Shown piece by piece: positions 12,275-22,352 of a stretch of 64,000 nucleotides of DNA. The notes beneath the pieces are model-generated. The model saw nothing but the letters and a program-made list of their open reading frames with translations, was not told the origin of the DNA and ran no database searches. Source of the stretch: Phyto melanocephala. Lineage: Eukaryota; Arthropoda; Insecta; Diptera; Rhinophoridae. The first letter of the stretch is position 1. Every line of letters begins with the position of its first letter. A program made the translations under genes and the position numbers. The stretch is from assembly GCA_941918925.1 (NCBI GenBank), contig OW799237.1, positions 94,523,015 to 94,587,014 on the forward strand, read 5' to 3'.

Positions 12275-13192
12275 CCAAGTAAGAGTACTATTTTCGGCTG
12301 TGCCGAATCTAAAAATACCCTTCACCATCATGTACATAGGTTATACGACATTTTCTTTATTATTTCCGACGCCACCCTCGATTTTAAATTTTTACGTATT
12401 TAACTGTATTCTACTAGTCAAGCCCTTTTATTTGATACCCATATTGATGGTGTTAAAAAATGTTGTTTTAGACGCCATATTGGATTTTAAATTTTTTTAA
12501 TAATTTACTGTATTCCACTGGTTAAGCCCTTTCATTTGATACCAATATTGTGGGGGGTTGAAGGAATTACATTTTGTAGTGGCGGCCAACATGAATTTTA
12601 TTTTTTTTATAGTGCTTATATTGCGCTAGTCAAGTCCTTTCAGATAATACCAATATTGACTCTCTCGGTTGTCTAGAAGCTGAAAAAATTGATTTTCGTT
12701 TGTAAATTTTTAGAATATATATTTAAAAAAAATTTTTTGCCTATAACTTTACCGATTAGAGTCCTCCTTATCCAAAATGTTTCAAGAATATTTCCAGAGG
12801 AATATTATATCTACAAATAGTAGCAAAGGTACCTATGAATGATTATACGGCTGAAAAATATTAATTTTGGTGGTAAAAATATAGGAAAAAACAGAGGCAG
12901 TCGTGTTAATTTGCTCATATCTCAGAAAGTTATGGAGCGATTGTGCTGAATTTCAATGGCGACTCATTCCCGAATATTTTCAAAAGATTGATACCATACG
13001 CAGATCTGAAGAACATATGGTTGCTTCTAAAAGTTGATTTCAACCAACACACGGTCAGGGCTTAATCGACTCCTCTATTCATAAGCTTTCAGAAAATATA
13101 TACTTTATGGTGTCGGAAATGAAATTTGTAGAAATTACAAATGGAATGATAAAGCTATATATACCCTTATGCACCACAGGTGAAAGGTATAA
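12275..13192 (-). mobile_element. DINE-1-like element, copy 5 (most complete long form)
   Basis: On the minus strand it runs from an inverted 'atacccttatgcaccacaggtg' start through 'gaaagcttatgaatagagg' and 'gtcgattaagccctg', then the long-subfamily interior shared with 8757, to the 3' terminus (inverted 'caagtaagagtac...gccgaatct'). The minisatellite is reduced to one unit. Confidence 0.7.
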
Positions 13193-13289
13193 TTACAATG
13201 TTTTAATAATAAGTACAGTTACATAGCGCACCAACGAGTTTCTTTTATTTTACATGATCAGCTGAAAGAAATTTGATTTGAATTATTTT

Positions 13290-13490
13290 TACTCTGTCAT
13301 TCTTTCGAAGTAGTATATTGCCAGTTGTTGATTGGGCGACTGGGTTTGCGATGGTTTTAAATATTCCATTTCAGGGCAGCTCTTGCATTATAACTACTTA
13401 ATATACGACCTATAAGATCTATCCAAGTCCATTTACGTTTTAGAATCTCCGTTGCGACAGGGAACATTTTGGAAATTGACAGAAGCTGCT
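13290..13490 (-). pseudogene. RTE-like LINE, ORF C-terminal fragment
   Basis: The minus strand encodes a degraded piece with 'ILKRKWTWI' followed by 'ARAALKWNI' and 'NHRKPSRPINNW'. This resembles the C-terminal tail of some non-LTR retrotransposons, which carry a 'KRKWxWIGHxLRK...ALxWNPQGKRxxGRPxxTWRR' pattern. It contains stops and a small insertion. No boundaries are visible. Confidence 0.45.
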
Positions 13491-13569
13491 CATTAGTCAC
13501 TAAGCATGGCTAGAATATTGTATATATTTGTCGTAGGCAACGATTAATCAAAGTTTGATGCTTGGCCAT

Positions 13570-13875
13570 TTGGTGTTGTAGTATACCTGAACTTGTGCTA
13601 CCATAAATACAATATACCTGACGCTACAGTTAAAATTTTCAACCACGTTCTTCAATAAACTGTTGTCTGTTCAATTATGTTATTTTTTACTTTTGTTGGA
13701 TTATTACCGTACACGTTTGATTTCATAAAATCTTACAAAATATAGTCTAAGGGTGTCTAATTGTACGACCTTGGTGGCTTGTCTTCTATGAGAAATAATG
13801 CGTTTTTGAACTTTTCTTTCCAATGATTCGTTGTAAAACCACACATTCTCTACGTTGAAATGATCAATTTTCCAT
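13570..13875 (-). pseudogene. Mariner-like transposase fragment, heavily decayed
   Basis: On the minus strand 'FNVENVWF' aligns with the 'LDDMWFQQDGA' region of the rosa-like mariner transposases found elsewhere in the window. It is followed by recognisable but mutated 'LDTLRLYFVRFYEIKRV' and 'NVVENFNCSVRYI' blocks. Stops and frameshifts are present and catalytic residues are not intact. Confidence 0.4.
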
Positions 13876-14978
13876 CACAAAAAGCTTCGAAACATCTTAA
13901 TGTATCAATTTACATTGATCATTAACGGGATGATATTCAACTATGACCTTTAAATATGGACTCCCTTTCTGCCTGCCTATCGATTAACGTGAAAGTCTGG
14001 TATTAATTGACCCTAGTCTTCTACATGCACACACCTTTCCCTAAATAAGGAGACAATAAATACCCAATACTCTTAACATTAATAGGCTTCAGGTTATAAA
14101 ATGGTTGGATTTAACTGACATAAAATTTTTTATTTGTGTTTTTTTGTTGTAGGCTGCTGTGGTTTCGTCTTAAAAAGTTATTTTGCAATTGGGATTTTTT
14201 TCATGTTTATACAATATGTATATGTATTTGTAAGGATTTTAGTTTACTTCATTAATTTTTAAAGATATATTTTTATTAAGTTTCAAATTTGCTATCCTTA
14301 ACATAAAAACTAATAGGATTTCGTAGAAGATTTAACACTACTTTATTTCAATAAACATTTATGGTTTTACACAAGTTGAAGTAAAAGCTATTTTTGTTTT
14401 GTCAGACAAAAAAAGTTTGTTTTTTGTGGTTAATATAAAAACTAAAAGAGAGCCCAAAAACTGATTTAGAAAATGTATGTATATATGAACTTTACGTTGG
14501 TTTTTTTTACAAAGTGCTTATAAGCAAAAAACCTGTAAAAATAATCTCGGTAAGTGTTAAAACGTAATACAAAACAAGTAAAATTAAACGGCCTTGTATA
14601 TGTTTTAGATTTAGCCTTTATTTGGTAAAAAAAGCTAAACATAAATTTGGGTGATTCACAAGGTGTCTTATCATGTCATATTGTTCTAAAATTTTGCAAT
14701 GGTTTAAAAATGTTGTTGTTGCTTTTCAAACAAAAGGTGTCTTATAATAATAGAACTTTGTACGCTATGTTTATTGTGCTGTCGTATTTAATAAGCAGAG
14801 ACCTGTGATAAACGACTAAGCCAAGCCGCAATAGTCGTCGCCGATCATTGTATAATTTTATCGGGCCGACATCCAAATTTAAGCGCAGTTGCTAATTTTT
14901 GATAACAACCCACTGGCGGCTTCAAATAAGATCGGCTTAGGACTCTGCTGTTTTTGTTTATCAAACAAAATTTAATTT

Positions 14979-14983
<5 letters not shown>
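13876..14983. other. Unassigned non-coding stretch
   Basis: No gene was recognised. A weak inverted repeat (AGCAGAGACCT near 14,800; AGCAGAGTCCT inverted near 14,950) might bound a ~150-bp MITE. This is too short to assert. Confidence 0.35.

Positions 14984-15049
<66 letters not shown>
14984..15049 (+). repeat. (ATT)n microsatellite
   Basis: About 22 uninterrupted ATT units. The perfect array suggests recent length change. Confidence 0.9.
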
Positions 15050-15051
<2 letters not shown>

Positions 15052-15250
15052 ATTTAATATTTTATACAAAAACAAAAAAAAATGTTTATTTACTTGAGTC
15101 TGCCATTAGAACACCTAAAATGTACTTTTCGCACAAACTGGCTATTATTTTGTTTTTTCACTTGGTTTTGGCATTATGACAGAAAATATTTATTTTTATA
15201 ATTGTTTTACACCAGCTGATTTAAATTTAAAAAAACACACTTAATTATGC

Positions 15251-15329
15251 GGGGTTGTTCACAATAGTCTTAATTTTTCATGCTATTATTATAGGACATA
15301 TGATTTTATGACACTATTGTGAATCCCCC
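15251..15329. repeat. Short foldback with TTCACAATAGT arms
   Basis: Both arms contain TTCACAATAGT next to a GGGG(G) end. The total is 79 bases. Similar 'attgtgaa' motifs recur at about 15,613 and 15,683, so these may be remnants of one larger element. Confidence 0.4.
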
Positions 15330-15681
15330 AATTAATTTAAAGTTGTATCCAAAGTTTACATATTTATCAGGTAATCACAATTCTCAAAACATTTTTTTGA
15401 CTGTACTTTCCAGGAACTTAAATTTTTATAATTATTTGACAATGGGTGCCTTAAAATTTAATATGACAATATTGCGACATCTTATAATATTAGCCTCACA
15501 TTCATAAAAAAATTAAATGTATTTAAAATTTATATTAAGAAAATTTTATATATACAATTTGAGAAAAAATATATATCAAACTTATTTGAAATAATTTTAT
15601 AAATATGGGGTTAATTGTGAATAACGACATAAAACGTAATACAGTCGTAGTAGTAAATAGTGACCACAGCCAATCTCTATT

Positions 15682-16308
15682 GTGAACAGCTTTCAAACGT
15701 CGAATATGGCATTCACAATACAAAAGTGTTGGAAGAATATTTTGAATTTTGAGCAAGAAAATGACCCGGAAGACGACATTCCACTCAGTATTTTAAAAGA
15801 AAACTGTCAAAATGACATTGAAGCACCTATGAATAAAGTCATAGATCTAGTCAATGAATTAACGAATGGTGTATAACTTTGATGAGAGGAGATTCAGACG
15901 TGGAATCAATACATTGGTAGCAAAGATAAAGACAGCGAAGTTGAAGATGATGATCAAGAGCAGTGCATCGTAACAACAGCTGAAATTAGCACAACGGAGG
16001 TAATCGAAGCATTCAATAAAGTTGTTGCTTGGAGTGAACATAATATATCTGATATTAATAATATTTTGGCATTGCGAAAATTCAGGGACAAGGCACTACA
16101 AAAATCCCTTGAAGGAAAAAAAGTACAAAAAAATATTACCGACTACTTTCATGTACCTTAATTATTACTTGTTAAAAATAAAAACTCAATGTAATAAAAA
16201 TCATTTGAATTATGTATGTACTTATTTTATATTCTCTCGATTATGTGAACGCCTCCATTTAGTGAACAGGCCCTGTTTGCATAAGTTCATATAACCGAGA
16301 GACTACTG
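15682..16308 (+). pseudogene. pogo/Tigger-type transposase C-terminus with right TIR
   Basis: A first frame (15,682-15,876) carries 'AFTIQKCWKNIL' and 'DDIPLS'. After a frameshift near 15,870 the frame continues without an ATG to a stop at 16,159-16,161. It reads 'EIQTWNQYIGSKDKDSEVED', 'VVAWSEHNISDI' and 'LQKSLEGKKVQKNITDYF'. The 'xAWxxVxxxTIxxCWKKxG' and acidic-tail pattern is that of CENP-B/jerky-like (Tigger) DDE transposases near their C-terminus. The right end is a terminal repeat (inverse CAGTAGTCTCTCGGTTATAT at 16,289-16,308) followed by TA. The N-terminal DNA-binding and DDE parts and the left TIR are missing. Confidence 0.65.
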
Positions 16309-16929
16309 TATGTTAAAGTAACTTGTGCTCTGCATTTAAACTTTTAATATTAATTTTATGTAAAAATTTTACAAGCAACATCTTACATTTCGCTTTAGAT
16401 TTTTTTACATTTATATTATTTAATTCTTATACAGCTGTTCATTTATCAATAGCCAAATTGTCGTTTCAGGGTCATTTAATAGCTTAAGCATCGATTTTAC
16501 CAGACAGACAGACCAGTTTTTGTTATAAATACTATAATTAACTTAAAAGTTGCCGATAAGATAAACCTACCTTTAAGGTTTATCAGTTTAAAGATACCTT
16601 TATTTTAAAAGGTTTTAAGGTTATTAAATTTAAAGTTGCCACCTTTTCCGCTATATGAAACAATCGTGACAATTGCAATTTATTGTATAATTTTTTGTTT
16701 TCTGCATCGATATTTAAAATTTTGCAGCTAAAGTTTTATTTTTTTACATGGACCAATATTACTAGAGTTTGTTTTTTTAAAAAAGAAAATAAATATAGAT
16801 ACGGGGAATATCAAAGTAGATCATCACTATTTCGGGTCTATTTGCGAAAAAATCTCGAGTGATTTTAAGGCTACCAACTGATATTTGTTCCATTACCGGA
16901 ATTTGCTCTAGATTTCATACTGCCATCTA
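16309..16929. other. Unassigned non-coding stretch
   Basis: No gene was recognised. Short direct repeats of 'aaggttt' and 'gataaacctacc' occur around 16,550-16,630. Confidence 0.4.
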
Positions 16930-17695
16930 GTGATTGCTGACAATTCTTATTACACAGACATTTGTAATCGACAGCATCTCCTTTAGACTGACGTCCTCCA
17001 TAGCATCTACACTTAATGCCTTCATGTGATTATTTATATTTCACAAGCTAATGCTAGATATTTACAGGCTGCGCACGCTTCTGTCTCAGTATCATACACG
17101 CACATTCTATAAACATTATCATCATTCGTGATTTGCATCTTTTCCAGATGATATTGACCGTGTCCCGCAGCTAATGCAGTTATCAAGCTCATAGTACTTC
17201 GTTTGAATCCGAGTACTTTGACTGCACCCTTGCCACAAGACTCTTAGAGCAACATTCAATCCTGTTTACAGCTGGTTGTATACATCCATTATTTTAAGTC
17301 TTTTGCACGTACCAAATTATCATTGAAGACGAGTCTGGTCCACAAAATTTCGCCGTCAATACTCTCTTGTAAGTTTGTCGTCCTGTAACAGTATCACCTC
17401 ATATATAGAATATATAATAAGAGTCGCCAACTCAAAAGTTGGCGGGAACCAATTACAGCACCTTTGCAGATTTACCATTGAAAGACGTTTGCACAAGCCA
17501 GCCCATCACCTAGTGCGATAATTTTCACCCTATTTGTAGAAGCACACATATTAAGCGTTATAATAAACTCAAGCACCAAAGAAGAGTTCACAACCAGCTG
17601 CGACAACCATTTTATAACAAACTCGCTATCAAGTGAAATGATAATGCTCTTCCCTGGCACTCGACACTTCAACAGAAGATCCACCTAGATTCAAG
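16930..17695 (-). pseudogene. Non-LTR retrotransposon fragment: RNase H to C-terminal zinc knuckle
   Basis: On the minus strand, from 17,690 downwards, 'SIIISLDSEFVIKWLSQLVV' resembles the RNase H segment around the 'DSxxAIKxL' motif. 'RVKIIALGDG' sits where 'WVPGHxG' is expected. 'GFKRSTMSLITALAAGHGQY' then matches the 'LTGHxxLxxHL' region that precedes the C-terminal Cys/His knuckle. Stops and frameshifts occur throughout. The fragment at 25,140 is a related copy in the same orientation. LINEs of the I/R1/LOA group carry RNase H; the clade is undecided. Confidence 0.55.
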
Positions 17696-17766
17696 TATTA
17701 AAATTGAATTCTTGCAATATTAAGACATGTTTTAAGATGCTATTGTGAGCAATCTCAATATATATA

Positions 17767-18768
17767 CTAGCCTGTGCCCGCTACTTCTGCGTTATTTAAG
17801 TATCTGTGTGGCATATCGATGCCTTACTTCCTCAACCTCGTATCTTAAAAAATACGGTTTTGACTTTTTCATATCAAACGATTGTTTTATGCTTTAACTA
17901 AAAAATATTAGTATATTATTACTCCTAATATACATACATAAATACAATCAATTCCTTGATAATTGCTTTTAAACTTTTAACCAAACACCGAAGTATAAAA
18001 ATATGAACCGCTTTTTTTCCTCCTGAAAAATTTTATTTTTTTATGATACGAGGTTGAATAAGGAATTGATATTTCATTTAAAACAAAACGTTGGTTATCG
18101 CGTTATTTAAAACATTTAAATATAAAAACATTATAATATATTGGGCCAATTCAAAGTGGTTGCATATCAGTCATATTTGTGCTATTTCATATTATTTTAT
18201 GCATGCATAAAATTTTTGTTAGTAATTTCCATACAAAAGAAATAATATGACTTTACACATTTGTTTCCTATGTATAAGAAATTGTTTATGTTATACTTTT
18301 AACCATACTGTCTCTCAGAGAGAATTTCTTCGCTTCTCACCTCTCAGAGAGAATATTTTCTATTTTCTTCTTTCCTGTATACATACAATTTTTACAGCGT
18401 CATCTCTTTGTCTTCTTTCTTGTATTAAATACATAATTTGTTAACAAAAGGTGTTCAAAGTCACTAGTCATATTAATATGAATTATATGACATAGTACAA
18501 TATGAGAGTCTACTTTGAATTGGCCCATTATATTAGTGAAATCGAATTTAATGCAAACATTCGTAACTTTTAAACAACCGACTAACTAAATAATAAAAAA
18601 ATCGTGAAAAAATGTGAATTCGCCTGAATATTGTGATAAAGGTTAGCCTATGTCTTAACCTTGGTTGTTGTCTTTCTATGTGCCATATTTCATTTAGTTC
18701 CGTTCAGCCGTTTTTGCGTGATTAAGTAATAAACATTCAAACATTTACATATATGGAATTAGTAGGAT
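17767..18768 (+). mobile_element. RTE-like/SINE-like non-autonomous element, split by a MITE
   Basis: The 5' end 'actagcctgtgcccgctact' and the 3' end 'cagccgtttttgcgtgatta...gaattagtaggat', preceded by 'gttagcctatgtc', match a termini pattern I recall from insect RTE-type repeats. The interior is non-coding. The MITE at 18,143-18,526 interrupts it. The class is assigned from memory and needs a library search. Confidence 0.45.
18143..18526. mobile_element. 384-bp MITE, GGGCCAATTC ends, ATT TSD
   Basis: The left TIR is GGGCCAATTCAAAGTGG and the inverse of the right is GGGCCAATTCAAAGTAG. Flanks are ATT (18,140-18,142) and ATT (18,527-18,529). GC-rich ends with a 3-bp AT-rich TSD suggest a PIF/Harbinger-type MITE. 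It is inserted in the RTE-like element. Confidence 0.65.
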
Positions 18769-18909
18769 AAGTATGTATATATTTAGAATGTTGCCACATC
18801 TAATTGCCACTGCAAGTAAGAACTGCGTTTTGTTATTTTTTTTCTAAACTAAAGCTTGCTTAAATATATATTCTTAAACTAGTTAACACCATAGACATAA
18901 AATCTATAC

Positions 18910-19652
18910 CAAGGCATATCCATAAGGTACTCGTATCCAATCAGCTGACTGTTTTTTTTTATATACATTTTTTGAGCGTTACCAAGGCATATTCATACAG
19001 GTATATGCAACGGCGAGTTGGTACATCAAAGCAACTTTTTATGGAATTTTTTCTTTCAAGGCCAGTTTGTATAACAAGGATGGAAAAGTTGTTTTTGTAT
19101 GTTTTATTCAATAAAATTTTATTAAAAAAAGGATATGTGCTTGTGAAGCACATTATAAATGGTGCAAGCACAACAAATATACATAAATTTGGTAAATTTA
19201 TTATCATAAAAAGCACAATTAAGTTAAATGTTTAATTCGGAATCCAAAATCTAATCTTCCATTCCTGCATTAATAAATAAAATAAAGGAGAATTCAACAA
19301 ATTTAGACATTATGTTTCCCCATCATCATGTGCTGATAAGTGCACCTGTATGAATTCGCCTTATCGTTACCAACTTTTTTTAAAAGTCATGCCTGCAGTT
19401 GTCAAACTAAATTTTTTAAATTTTATTGTACAATAAATAATTCGCAGATTCAGTTGGTTTAAAGAGTGTTAAAAAATACAAAACCGTGAATTAAAAGTTT
19501 TCGCTATAAAGTTTTTTAAAAGTTGTTCAAATTTGAGAAGAAAGCAAAAAAAATTGTTTGACATATGCCGGCATATATACAAAAACAAAATACATGTGTT
19601 TTTTATTGTTGTGTTTGTTGCCGCGATGCATATACCTTATGGATATGCCTTG
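18910..19652. mobile_element. hAT-like foldback MITE with perfect 8-bp TSD
   Basis: The TIR CAAGGCATATCCATAAGGTA is perfect at both ends. It is flanked by ATCTATAC at 18,902-18,909 and again at 19,653-19,660. An 8-bp TSD is typical of hAT transposons. Termini resemble the CAAGGCAT family at 984, 49,037 and 53,840. It contains a second nested element (18,984-19,363). ORFs inside are chance or antisense pairs. Confidence 0.7.
18984..19363. mobile_element. Nested foldback MITE, AAGGCATATTCATACAGGT ends
   Basis: The left end AAGGCATATTCATACAGGT pairs with the right end ACCTGTATGAATTCGCCTTA. Flanking 'gCGTTACC' and 'tCGTTACC' match at 7 of 8 positions, consistent with a hAT-type TSD. It lies wholly inside the element at 18,910, so it is younger. 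Confidence 0.6.
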
Positions 19653-19660
19653 ATCTATAC

Positions 19661-20741
19661 ATTACTTTAAAACAAAAATATGACCCATTTCCGTCTACAA
19701 TTCTCCTTCTTCATACCGTCTACTTTTGCCTTTTCACACAGTTTCTCCTAACATCTTATCAGAAAACTGAATTTTAAGAACATGTAGTTGTTGTTGCTTT
19801 TTCTTTCTCCAAGTAGGCGTTGGCGCATAAATTCAAAAGAAGCAATGAAAACTGTGTTGTCTTATTTATGACAAACGAAACTTTTAAATTCCTTAGAGCT
19901 TTTCATTTTATGAACCACAAAGAATTTTAATATCATATACTTTTATGTAGAATTACTTATAAGAAATGTTTGCTTTTTGCAGAAACAAACAACAGCAACA
20001 AGAATAGTAATAAACATTTTATTCGGATATTTTTAGAATATGAATATTATTTTTTGCACAGCCAGGTAATAAAACAAGTGGGTTCACAAACCGGGTACAA
20101 TAGAAAATCAAATGATTTCTTTTTTTTTTACATTAACAAGAACGAAGAAATATGAATTGTTATCACCGCTGGTGGTAATTGCAATAAACATACTTATATT
20201 AAAGTATTAGGGATGGGTGAATGAAAAAAAAAATATATCGCGTCAATATAGTATATTTGCAGTATCGATGTACATTAATTGGTTTGGATATATGTATTAA
20301 AAGATTTTTTGTTTAAAAATATCGCCTAAATTTCTTGATTTTTATATTAATAATTTAGTTTTTAAAAAAATATTCCTTATTAACACTAATATTTTGCTAT
20401 ATCGATTGCAAATTGAAAAAACTACGACAGGTTGTGAATGGAGCAAATATTATTAAATAATAGAGTTAAGGGAATTTATAAATAGTATTTCAACAATGAA
20501 CATCGGTTTAATTAAGTAAAGATACTGCTAATTTTAATGTTTTAAAAAAAATTTTTTATAAAAGACCTCATTTCAAAATTGTACGTTTTGCATTTGCCAT
20601 TAAATGACAGAGTCTGTTACCCTGTCAATAAAATTAACATTTTGTAGTCAAAGTTCCTATCTTTAAGATAGGTGGCATATCTATAAGTAATTTTTTTGTA
20701 TAACTTTTGGCAGCCTTTTGTAATACGACTTGATAACCATA
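19661..20741. other. Unassigned stretch, possible outer hAT end at 20,207
   Basis: No gene was recognised. 'tattagggatgggtga' at about 20,206 loosely mirrors the inverted 'tattagggttgagcga' at about 23,061-23,078. See the nested-stack finding. Confidence 0.35.
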
Positions 20742-21260
20742 CACGCAAAGAAAAAAATATGGTTGTGGAAACCATAATCGAAGAGCATCATATTGAATTG
20801 TATATATATGATATATATGATTGAATTATATGATTATGGTGAAAACATATAATGGTTACCAGTTATAATTATTATGTTTAATTAAAGTATCATTCAATAA
20901 TCATATATATGACTACAATTGAAATCGACAATCTTTGCTTTTTTATTGTCTTTTGCTGTAACATACACAATTTAATTGCAATTTTTATACCACTATTTTT
21001 TACATTTTCTCGTTTATTTGTAAATTTACTTCAATTTTTCAAAATTTTTGTTAATTTTTTTGACATCTCAAACTTTTAAAATAATAAAAATTTATTCAGT
21101 AAGAAGAAGAACAGTTAAAATCAAATTATTATTAAAAAAATCATAGCTTGATTGATTTGTAATCATACTGTTGTCTCACCTATTATTTAATGATTATTTG
21201 TAATTTTTAATGCTTTTGAATAAAATGTTATTTTTGTCAAATTATTTTTTTAATCATATT

Positions 21261-22144
21261 GGCCCATAATCATAGTCATAAACAAAGTATGCTTTAAATT
21301 TTTAAAGTAGATTTTTTTTTAAATTATCAGTTTTGCCTACCATAGACAAGCAAAAGTCGACTTTAAACGTAAAAGTATATTTTAAAGTTAAAACAAACAA
21401 AAGTTGTTTTTAACTTTTTAATATCAACTTTAAATGCAACAGCTGTTTGTTGTATACGTATAAAATAAAAATTTTAAGCAATTGAAAAATAAGAAACATT
21501 AGATTTTCTCTAGATAAAAGAAATATGTGTACATTTAACAAAATTAGAGCGAATTTTGTCATTCTTGAGGAATTGCAGGAGCAAAGAAAACCTAAAAATT
21601 ATAAGCAAAGGTTTGACCCTTTTGAGCTAGACGAAGATGAATTTTTTTCGAGATATAGGTTTGACAAAGAAGCGGCATGTTTTATTATTAGTTTAGTGGA
21701 CGACGAGGAACAAACAAATAATCGGGGCTTACCTATTCCAATAAGCCTGCAAGTTTTAACCACATTGCGGTTCCTAGGAAGGAATGCCCATCAAAGTGAC
21801 ATTGGTAAGTGTATACCAGGCTATTTCATGATAAAGTACGATAAAGAAAATTGTGTTTTTTCAGCTGACCTCCATTAGATGTCCCAGGCAACTGTTGGTA
21901 GAATTCTTTGCCGCCTTTAATTATTTGCTCTAAAATATTTATATTTTACGCCAGCTGATTAGATGTTTTGATGCAGATTGTATGAAATCGATTATTAAAT
22001 TTGACGCGGCACCCACTTAAAGTCAGTTCAAGTTAAAACATACTTTAATTTTGATTATAGTTGCAAAATTAATAAAAGCAGGTTTTTAATTTAAAGTTGT
22101 TTTTAAAAAGAACCGACTTTACTGTTTAACTATGATTATGGGCC
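21261..22144 (+). mobile_element. Deleted PIF/Harbinger element inside a MITE
   Basis: The ends are GGCCCATAATCATAGTCATA and, inverted at the right, GGCCCATAATCATAGTTAAA. It carries the N-terminal part of a Harbinger-type transposase (21,525-21,902). The catalytic DDE region is missing, so it is non-autonomous. The expected 3-bp TSD cannot be fixed: the flanks are '...catatt' and 'aatattt...'. Confidence 0.65.
21525..21902 (+). pseudogene. PIF/Harbinger transposase N-terminal fragment with a 60-bp intron
   Basis: Exon 1 (21,525-21,804) encodes 'FDPFELDEDEFFSRYRFDKE', a 'GLPIPISLQVLTTLRFLG' block and 'AHQSDIG', matching the start of insect HARBI1-like transposases. A GTAAGT donor at 21,805 and a TTTTTTCAG acceptor ending at 21,864 fit a short fly intron. 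Exon 2 resumes with 'ADLH', an in-frame stop, then 'MSQATVGRILCR', the expected next motif. It stops at about 21,920, before any catalytic residue. An unspliced reading gives a spurious 117-residue ORF. Confidence 0.65.
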
Positions 22145-22352
22145 AATATTTTTAAATGACAACCATTTTGAAATTTTTACGAAAAGTAAACATTAAATGA
22201 TACAATTCAAACAAATGTTTGATAATCGTGACAAAATATATGATGAAATGAAACAAAAATAACTTTTACTTGTTTTCGACAACCAAATATTGCTATAGAA
22301 ACAATAATATGGCCGTCGTGATCATGTCGTAGCCATGGTTTTTCTTTGCGTG

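Larger units (their letters stand above)
20742..22352 (+). mobile_element. CACGCAAAG MITE, copy B, carrying a Harbinger insertion
   Basis: TIRs CACGCAAAGAAAAAAATATG / CATGGTTTTTCTTTGCGTG are flanked by TA (20,740-20,741; 22,353-22,354). Sequence outside 21,261-22,144 aligns with copy A, including 'gaaatcgacaatc', 'gaagaagaacag' and 'gccgtcgtgatcatg'. The family is about 730 bp, so the extra ~880 bp is the inserted Harbinger element. Confidence 0.75.

Noticed and set aside
14800..14952. Possible 150-bp MITE with AGCAGAG ends
   Set aside because: The arms match over only about 11 bases with a mismatch, and no TSD was found.
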